From Pseudomonas canadensis (GTDB lineage: Bacteria > Pseudomonadota > Gammaproteobacteria > Pseudomonadales > Pseudomonadaceae), in NCBI RefSeq assembly GCF_000503215.1, contig NZ_AYTD01000017.1, positions 310,001 to 374,000 on the forward strand: a DNA stretch of 64,000 bases, read 5' to 3'. Numbering within the stretch: the first letter of the stretch is position 1; each line of letters starts with the position of its first letter. Shown here piece after piece: positions 58,782 to 64,000 of the stretch. A program made the translations under genes and the position numbers. The notes under the pieces were generated by a model that saw nothing but the letters and a program-made list of their open reading frames with translations, searched no databases and had not been told where the DNA came from.

Positions 58782-59896
58782 TGCATAAGTTCGCGCACAT
58801 CCTGCGCCTAGGGATCAAGGAACTGACCAGCCTGCGCCATGACAGCGTATTGCTGCTGTTTCTGTTCTACGCCTTCACCGTCGCCATCTATATGCCCGCC
58901 GCCGGCTCGGTGATCGGCGTGCATAACGCCAGCGTGGCGTTTGTCGATGAAGACCACAGTTCGCTGTCGCGGCAACTGGCCGAGGCGCTGCAGCCGCCCG
59001 AGTTTCAAACCCCCACGCCGTTGGCCTATGACCAGTTGGACAGGGTCATGGACAGCGGCGAATACACCTTCGTGATCAATGTGCCGGCGAACTTCCAGGC
59101 TGACCTGTTGGCCGGTCGCCAACCCGGCGTGCAGGTGAACGTGGACGCCACGGCCATGAGCCAGGCGTTCATGGGCGCGGGCTACATCGGGCGGATTTTC
59201 CAGCGGGAATTACTGACCTACAGCGGGCAAGCCGCCGCCAGCCCGACGCCCGCCCTGCTCACGACTCGCGCGCTGTTCAACACCAACCTGGAGGGTGGCT
59301 GGTTTTTGGCGGTGATCCAGATCGTCAACAACATCACCATCCTCGCCATTATCCTGACCGGCACCGCGCTGCTGCGTGAACGCGAACACGGCACCCTCGA
59401 CCATCTGCTGGTATTGCCGCTGACAGCGCTGGAAATCATGCTGGCGAAAATCTGGAGCAATATGCTGGTGGTGGTGCTGTGCACTTGGCTGTCGCTGGAA
59501 GTGGTGGTCAAAGGTTTGCTCGGCGTGCCGCTGGCCGGGTCGCTGAGTTTGTTTCTGTTGGTGACGGCGCTGTACTTGTTTGCCAGCACCGCGCTGGGCA
59601 TCTTCCTCGCCACCCTCGCCCGCTCGACGCCGCAGTTCGGCCTGCTGGCAATCCCGGTGATCATCCCGATGCTGCTGCTCTCCGGCGGCAGTACGCCGTT
59701 GGACAGCATGCCCGAGTGGTTGCAGTGGGTGATGCAGGGCTCGCCGTCGACGCATTTTGTGAGTTTGAGCGCGGCGATTCTGTTCCGCGATGCGGGCGTG
59801 AGCGTGGTGTGGCCGGACTTGCTGGCGCTGGCGGGGATTGGGTTGGTGTTCTTTGCAGTGGCACTGGCGCGGTTCAGGAAGAGCCTGGCTTCCTGA
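58781..59896 (+). CDS. ABC-2 type permease (YhhJ-like)
   Basis: Membrane protein of 371 residues with one N-terminal span, a large periplasmic domain (VHNASVAFVDEDHSSLSRQLAEAL...) and a C-terminal block of about five spans (ITILAIILTGTALLREREHGTLDHLLVLPLTALEIMLAKIWSN). Start MHKFAHILRLGIKEL at 58781, overlapping the stop of the upstream gene, so the pair of permeases is translated together. Confidence 0.9.
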   Translation: MHKFAHILRLGIKELTSLRHDSVLLLFLFYAFTVAIYMPAAGSVIGVHNASVAFVDEDHSSLSRQLAEALQPPEFQTPTPLAYDQLDRVMDSGEYTFVINVPANFQADLLAGRQPGVQVNVDATAMSQAFMGAGYIGRIFQRELLTYSGQAAASPTPALLTTRALFNTNLEGGWFLAVIQIVNNITILAIILTGTALLREREHGTLDHLLVLPLTALEIMLAKIWSNMLVVVLCTWLSLEVVVKGLLGVPLAGSLSLFLLVTALYLFASTALGIFLATLARSTPQFGLLAIPVIIPMLLLSGGSTPLDSMPEWLQWVMQGSPSTHFVSLSAAILFRDAGVSVVWPDLLALAGIGLVFFAVALARFRKSLAS

Positions 59897-59915
59897 AACC
59901 GCACCCTATTGGTGA

Positions 59916-60323
59916 TTACTGGATGATCAAGTTGTTGAACAGCAGATCTTCCACCACCGGTTTGCCGGTCTCGTCATTCATCACTTGCTGGGTTTGCTTG
60001 AGGGCTTCCTGGCGCAGTTTTTCCTTGCCTTCAACGGTGCTCATAGCCTCGTTGGTCTGCTGGGTGAACAGCGCCACCAGCTGATTACGGATCAACGCGT
60101 CGTTGGCTTTGACGGCAGCAGCCGCTTCGGGGCCGGTCACGCGCAGGGCGATGTCGGCCTTGAACACCTTGAGTTTCGCCGTGCCATCCAGGCCGTAGTT
60201 GCCCACAAATGGCGGGCTCAGGCTGATATAGCTGACCTTCGGCGCCTCGCCTTCTTTGGCTTCTTCGGCTTGGGCCGCCATCGGCAACGTCAGGGCCAGC
60301 ATCAACAGGATCCACGCTTTCAC
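59916..60323 (-). CDS. FliL-like periplasmic protein
   Basis: Protein of 135 residues with a signal peptide or anchor (KAWILLMLALTLPMAAQA) and a FliL domain (VSYISLSPPFVGNYGLDGTAKLKVFKADIALRV ... LLFNNLIIQ). The start is GTG at 60321-60323, with GAGGA eight nt upstream; the nearby ATG is in another frame. There are no flagellar genes around it, so a flagellar role should not be assumed. Confidence 0.85.
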   Translation of the reverse strand: MKAWILLMLALTLPMAAQAEEAKEGEAPKVSYISLSPPFVGNYGLDGTAKLKVFKADIALRVTGPEAAAAVKANDALIRNQLVALFTQQTNEAMSTVEGKEKLRQEALKQTQQVMNDETGKPVVEDLLFNNLIIQ

Positions 60324-60473
60324 AGTTCATTCCTCACATTCGGTTGCCGGGTAGCATAACGCTAGCAAGGCAGAGCACAAGCTTATGGCGGCTTATCAGG
60401 CCCGGGCATGCTCGTTGACCCACGGGCGTACCCTCCTACACTTATCGGCCACGATGCCAAAAGGAATAGTCCG

Positions 60474-61451
60474 ATGAAAGCTGTGCTGTGCAAAGCCTTC
60501 GGCCCCGCCGAAACCCTGGTGCTGGAAGAGATCGCCAGCCCGGCGATCAAGAAGAACGAAATCCTGCTGGACGTGCATGCCGCCGGGGTCAACTTCCCGG
60601 ACACGCTGATCATCGAGGGCAAGTACCAGTTCAAGCCGCCTTTCCCGTTCTCGCCGGGTGGCGAGGCGGCGGGCGTGGTCAGTGAAGTCGGGGAAAAGGT
60701 CAGCCACCTGAAAGTCGGTGACCGGGTGATGGCGCTGACCGGCTGGGGCAGTTTTGCCGAGCAGGTCGCGGTGCCCGGCTACAACGTGCTGCCGATCCCG
60801 CCTAGCATGGACTTCAACATCGCCGCCGCCTTCAGCATGACCTACGGCACCTCCATGCACGCGCTGAAACAACGCGCCAACCTGCAACCCGGCGAAACCC
60901 TGCTGGTGCTCGGCGCCTCCGGTGGCGTGGGCCTGGCCGCCGTAGAGATCGGCAAGGCCATGGGTGCGCGGGTAATCGCCGCCGCCAGTAGTGCCGACAA
61001 ACTCGCAGTGGCCAAGGCCGCCGGCGCCGATGAGCTGATCAACTACAGCGAAGCCAGCCTGAAAGACGAGATCAAGCGCCTCACCGACGGCAACGGCGCC
61101 GATGTGATCTACGACCCAGTGGGTGGCGACCTGTTTGACCAGGCCATCCGTGCCATTGCCTGGAACGGCCGCCTGCTGGTGGTGGGTTTTGCCAGCGGGC
61201 GCATACCGGAGCTGCCGGTGAACCTGGCGCTGCTCAAGGGTGCCGCGGTGGTCGGGGTGTTCTGGGGTTCGTTTGCCCAGCGCCAGCCGCAGGATAATGC
61301 CGCGAATTTCCAGCAGTTGTTCAGTTGGTATGGTGAAGGCAAGCTCAAGCCGCTGGTGTCGCAGGTGTATCCGCTGGAACAAGCCGCCCAGGCGATCAAT
61401 GACCTGGGGCAGCGCCGGGCTGTGGGCAAGGTCGTCGTCCAGACTCGCTGA
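60474..61451 (+). CDS. NADPH:quinone oxidoreductase family protein
   Basis: MDR-superfamily enzyme of 325 residues without the structural zinc cysteines: MKAVLCKAFGPAETLVLEEI, AAGVNFPDTLIIEGKYQFKPPFPFSPGGEAAGVV, nucleotide site LVLGASGGVGLAAVEIGKAMGARVIAAASS. Probable quinone or enone reductase. AAGGAA precedes the ATG. The frame upstream of 60474 has no family similarity. Confidence 0.92.
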   Translation: MKAVLCKAFGPAETLVLEEIASPAIKKNEILLDVHAAGVNFPDTLIIEGKYQFKPPFPFSPGGEAAGVVSEVGEKVSHLKVGDRVMALTGWGSFAEQVAVPGYNVLPIPPSMDFNIAAAFSMTYGTSMHALKQRANLQPGETLLVLGASGGVGLAAVEIGKAMGARVIAAASSADKLAVAKAAGADELINYSEASLKDEIKRLTDGNGADVIYDPVGGDLFDQAIRAIAWNGRLLVVGFASGRIPELPVNLALLKGAAVVGVFWGSFAQRQPQDNAANFQQLFSWYGEGKLKPLVSQVYPLEQAAQAINDLGQRRAVGKVVVQTR

Positions 61452-61459
61452 CCTTCCCC

Positions 61460-61540
61460 TGTAGGAGCCGGCTTGCCGGCGATGACCGCCGAAAGATCAC
61501 CGCCACCTTTCGGGCCTCATCGCCGGCAAGCCAGCTCCTA
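61460..61540. repeat. REP inverted pair (GTAGGAGCCGGC type)
   Basis: TGTAGGAGCCGGCTTGCCGGCGATGA and TCATCGCCGGCAAGCCAGCTCCTA inverted arms. Between the quinone oxidoreductase gene and the glpT promoter region. Confidence 0.92.
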
Positions 61541-61576
61541 GAGATCTATTTACGACCATCACTTATCTATTCGCGA

Positions 61577-61596
61577 CATGTTCGTAAGAGAACATG
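61577..61596. promoter_or_regulatory. candidate GlpR operator upstream of glpT
   Basis: CATGTTCGTAAGAGAACATG: perfect 7-bp arms CATGTTC/GAACATG around six bases. It closely resembles the E. coli GlpR consensus built on ATGTTCG...CGAACAT. 108 nt before the glpT ATG. Confidence 0.75.
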
Positions 61597-61641
61597 CAAT
61601 TGCTCTGATTTCCTGTGTTTGCAGATAAGAGGCGATGCTAT

Positions 61642-61655
61642 TTTCGGTAACGAAA
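61642..61655. promoter_or_regulatory. second candidate GlpR half-type operator
   Basis: TTTCGGTAACGAAA, inverted arms TTTCG/CGAAA around GTAA, matching the central TTCG-TA-CGAA part of the GlpR consensus. 49 nt before the glpT ATG. Confidence 0.55.
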
Positions 61656-61703
61656 CTGTAACATTCGCATCCGCAGTCAAAACAAGAAATTTGGAGCTCT
61701 TGA

Positions 61704-63041
61704 ATGTTTGCTTTCTTTCGTCCTGCCGCCCATCAGGCGCCCCTGCCTGAAGAAAAAATAGACAGTACCTACCGACGTCTGCGCTGGCAGATCTTCGCCG
61801 GTATTTTCTTCGGCTACGCCGGTTACTACCTGCTGCGCAAAAACTTCTCCCTGGCCATGCCCTACTTGATCGACGAGGGTTACACCCGCGGCGAACTGGG
61901 CCTGGCGATGTCGGCCATCGCGATTGCCTACGGCCTGTCCAAGTTCCTCATGGGCCTGGTGTCCGACCGCTCCAACCCACGCTACTTCCTGCCCTTCGGC
62001 CTGCTGGTTTCCGCCGGGGTGATGTTCATTTTCGGTTTCGCACCTTGGGCGACGTCCAGCGTGACCATGATGTTCATTTTGCTGTTCATCAACGGCTGGG
62101 CCCAAGGCATGGGCTGGCCGCCAAGTGGGCGCACCATGGTGCACTGGTGGTCGCAGAAAGAACGCGGCGGCGTGGTTTCGGTATGGAACGTGGCGCACAA
62201 CGTCGGCGGCGGCCTGATCGGCCCGCTGTTCCTGCTGGGCATGGCCTGGTTCAACGACTGGCACGCAGCCTTCTACGTACCGGCCACTGTGGCCCTGCTG
62301 GTGGCGGCCTTTGCCTTCATCACCATGCGCGACACCCCACAGTCGGTGGGCCTGCCCCCGATCGAGCAGTACAAGAACGACTACCCGGAAGGCTACGACG
62401 CCAGCCACGAAGACGAATTCAGCGCCAAGGAAATCTTCGTCAAGTACGTACTGCGCAACAAAATGCTGTGGTACATCGCCTTCGCCAACGTGTTCGTCTA
62501 CCTGCTGCGCTACGGCGTGCTGGACTGGGCACCGACCTACCTGAAAGAAGCCAAGCACTTCACCGTGGATAAATCGTCGTGGGCGTACTTCTTCTATGAG
62601 TGGGCCGGTATCCCGGGCACGCTGCTGTGCGGCTGGATGTCGGACAAGATCTTCCGTGGCAACCGTGGCCTGACCGGCATCGTGTTCATGGCGCTGGTAA
62701 CCGTGGCGACCCTGGTGTACTGGCTCAACCCGCCAGGCAACCCGATGGTCGACATGATCGCGTTGTTCTCCATCGGCTTCCTGATCTACGGCCCGGTGAT
62801 GCTAATCGGCCTGCAGGCGCTGGAGTTGGCTCCGAAGAAAGCTGCGGGTACGGCTGCGGGCTTTACCGGCCTGTTCGGTTACCTGGGTGGTTCGGTGGCC
62901 GCGAGTGCGGCCATGGGCTACACCGTGGACCATTTCGGCTGGGACGGTGGTTTCGTGCTGCTGATCGGTGCGTGCCTGCTGGCGATCGCCTTCCTGATCC
63001 CAACGCTGTGGCACACCAACAGCGTCAGCTCGGCGCGTTAA
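61704..63041 (+). CDS. glpT: glycerol-3-phosphate transporter
   Basis: MFS antiporter of 445 residues, 12 spans, usual GlpT length. Motifs: YRRLRWQIFAGIFFGYAGYYLLRKNFSLAMPYLIDEGYTRGELG, GLVSDRSNPRYFLPFGLLVSA, INGWAQGMGWPPSGRTMVHWWSQKERG (the Arg and glycine-rich loop of the organophosphate:phosphate antiporter family). Imports glycerol-3-phosphate in exchange for phosphate. TTGGAG precedes the ATG. Two GlpR-like sites upstream suggest repression lifted by glycerol-3-phosphate. Its stop overlaps the convergent ChaC-like gene by 4 nt. Confidence 0.95.
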   Translation: MFAFFRPAAHQAPLPEEKIDSTYRRLRWQIFAGIFFGYAGYYLLRKNFSLAMPYLIDEGYTRGELGLAMSAIAIAYGLSKFLMGLVSDRSNPRYFLPFGLLVSAGVMFIFGFAPWATSSVTMMFILLFINGWAQGMGWPPSGRTMVHWWSQKERGGVVSVWNVAHNVGGGLIGPLFLLGMAWFNDWHAAFYVPATVALLVAAFAFITMRDTPQSVGLPPIEQYKNDYPEGYDASHEDEFSAKEIFVKYVLRNKMLWYIAFANVFVYLLRYGVLDWAPTYLKEAKHFTVDKSSWAYFFYEWAGIPGTLLCGWMSDKIFRGNRGLTGIVFMALVTVATLVYWLNPPGNPMVDMIALFSIGFLIYGPVMLIGLQALELAPKKAAGTAAGFTGLFGYLGGSVAASAAMGYTVDHFGWDGGFVLLIGACLLAIAFLIPTLWHTNSVSSAR

Positions 63042-63691
63042 GCGCCTGAGCCACCCTTTGCACAACGCTTGAGCCGCGCCTCCAGATTCTTGTCTGGCAT
63101 GGCGTGGCTACGCAGGGCGTTGACGGTCTGCTCGACATAATCGCGAGTGGTACCGTAACGCCCGCAAGCACTCTGCAACACATGGTTCAACACGATATCG
63201 GGCAAGTTGCCGGCGTAGCTGGGCAAGTGCCGCTCCAAGACAAATCCCAACGCCTGCACCGTGCTGCCATCTTCGAGACGGCAACTGAGCCAATGCGGCC
63301 GGTAAGAAGGATAGGGCATCTCGCGCTGCCACAAGGCGTAGAGCGAGGCCTCCAGCTGATCCTCCGGCAAGCGGTAGGCAAACCCGCTGCAGGAACCGCC
63401 GCGATCCAGCCCAAAGACCAATCCTGGAATTTCCGGTGTCCCACGATGCTCATGGGACCACAGGTACAGGCCCCGGTGATAACCGTGGACCCGTGCCCGC
63501 ATCCGCTCGGTGGACGAACACTCAGGGCGCCAGATCAGCGAACCATAAGCGAAAAGCCAGACCGGCCCACCCTTATGCTGGGCCATGGTGGCCTGCATCG
63601 AGCTCATCAACTGTTCGTGAGTGAGTTGCGGCCCAAGATCGAGCCGCGGAGGGTAAGCCAATTGCAAAAGATCGGATTCAATAACGGTCAT
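63038..63691 (-). CDS. gamma-glutamylcyclotransferase, ChaC-like
   Basis: Protein of 217 residues with the cyclotransferase phosphate-loop-like motif FAYGSLIWRPE (G50-S51-L52) and LWSHEHRGTPEIPGLVFGLDRGGSCSGFAYRL, as in ChaC proteins that cleave glutathione to 5-oxoproline and Cys-Gly. The catalytic glutamate is probably in SHEHRGTPE. GCACAGGAGAC lies upstream of the ATG. Confidence 0.9.
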   Translation of the reverse strand: MTVIESDLLQLAYPPRLDLGPQLTHEQLMSSMQATMAQHKGGPVWLFAYGSLIWRPECSSTERMRARVHGYHRGLYLWSHEHRGTPEIPGLVFGLDRGGSCSGFAYRLPEDQLEASLYALWQREMPYPSYRPHWLSCRLEDGSTVQALGFVLERHLPSYAGNLPDIVLNHVLQSACGRYGTTRDYVEQTVNALRSHAMPDKNLEARLKRCAKGGSGA

Positions 63692-63717
63692 GGCGGATCG
63701 CTTAGGTCTCCTGTGCT

Positions 63718-64000
63718 TTACCAGTTATAGGCAACTTTACCGTAATAGAACGCGCCGCTGTAACCGTACGGCGAAAAAGTGCTATAGGCCAAATTGCCAC
63801 CACTGCTGGCGAAGGCATTGACCTTTTCCGGGTATTTATCGGTGACGTTGTCGCCGCCGAGGGTGAAGGTCCAGTTCTTCAACTTGTAGTCCGCCGACAA
63901 ATCCAACACCCAGGCCGCCTTGAAGGTCTGGTCGTTGGCCTTGTCGGCCTGGTAGCTGGTGAATTCACCATAGCGCACCAGGTTACTGTGCAGCGCCCAA
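63718..64000 (-). CDS. TonB-dependent receptor, C-terminal end (5' part outside window)
   Basis: Only the last 93 residues are visible. They show alternating beta strands with LKNWTFTLGGDNVTDKYPEKVN, the NxxDxxP-type motif near the end of TonB-dependent outer-membrane receptors, and a terminal aromatic residue (YYGKVAYNW). Ligand cannot be told from this part. The stop is 27 nt downstream of the ChaC-like gene's start, on the same strand. Confidence 0.87.
   Translation of the reverse strand, partial: WALHSNLVRYGEFTSYQADKANDQTFKAAWVLDLSADYKLKNWTFTLGGDNVTDKYPEKVNAFASSGGNLAYSTFSPYGYSGAFYYGKVAYNW

Noticed and set aside
59916..60330. ATG at 60328-60330 as the start of the FliL-like gene
   Set aside because: It is out of frame with the FliL domain; the GTG at 60321-60323 is in frame and has the better ribosome spacing.
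11888..61540. Interspersed repeats considered as a CRISPR array
   Set aside because: Copies are dispersed singly or as inverted pairs between genes, without regular direct repeats and spacers, and no cas genes are present.

Overview
The window is a 64 kb stretch of a GC-rich gamma-proteobacterial chromosome, almost certainly from a fluorescent Pseudomonas (P. fluorescens group). Three things point there. Gene content and order match remembered P. aeruginosa PAO1 neighbourhoods: D-2-hydroxyglutarate dehydrogenase/serA/hacB/spu on the left, and argA-argE/gcvHT/iron ABC/ubiH-pepP-zapA-6S RNA/glpT on the right. Many REP-type inverted repeats of the pseudomonad kind (GGGAGCGGGCTTGC and TAGGAGCCGGCTTGC arms) lie between genes. 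Coding density is high and nearly all genes are intact. I see no phage, insertion sequence, CRISPR array, tRNA or rRNA.

Layout. 1-9.5 kb: divergent D2HGDH/serA pair with a perfect 14-bp palindrome between them, DUF4399, a shortened amino-acid-type binding protein, a DUF523/TudS-like protein, a 2OG-Fe(II) oxygenase, DUF2059, an alpha/beta hydrolase, a thioredoxin-like protein and a HacB-like Ntn-hydrolase (candidate acyl-homoserine-lactone acylase). 9.5-12.8 kb: four genes (AraC/cupin regulator, AhpD-like protein, GlxA-type regulator, HD hydrolase) that appear to be an accessory insertion. 12.9-23.3 kb: polyamine uptake and catabolism, spuBCDEFGH on the minus strand and a second gamma-glutamylpolyamine synthetase (spuI-like) divergent from it. 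No spuA is seen. A TetR regulator follows.

24.2-32.9 kb is a sulfur-scavenging block: ssuEADCBF (alkanesulfonate uptake and desulfonation), the one-Cys peroxiredoxin lsfA, an OprD-type porin and an orphan taurine-binding protein. 33-43 kb: arginine biosynthesis argA and argE, a CYTH triphosphatase, an Lrp/ACT-like divergent pair with a palindrome between them, an orphan GspE-type ATPase, a Band7/NfeD pair, DUF2388 and a DegT aminotransferase. 43-50.7 kb: gcvT-gcvH, an iron(III)-type ABC permease and binding protein, and two ubiquinone-ring hydroxylases with a DUF4442 gene between them. 50.7-64 kb: pepP, the UPF0149 gene, the zapB-like/zapA pair, 6S RNA with 5-formyl-THF cyclo-ligase, a 49-residue membrane peptide, an EVE protein, a three-gene HlyD/double-ATPase/permease exporter, a FliL-like protein, a quinone oxidoreductase, glpT with two candidate GlpR operators, a ChaC-like cyclotransferase and the 3' end of a TonB-dependent receptor.

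Most of this is ordinary core metabolism. I find no clear new multi-gene system. The more unusual items are the binding protein lacking its second lobe, the operator-like palindromes in the divergent regulatory regions, the sulfur block with its orphan TauA, the lone GspE ATPase, a possible small RNA between two terminators near 41.7 kb, and a REP pair with a terminator embedded in its loop. Comparisons with PAO1 are from memory, not from a search.
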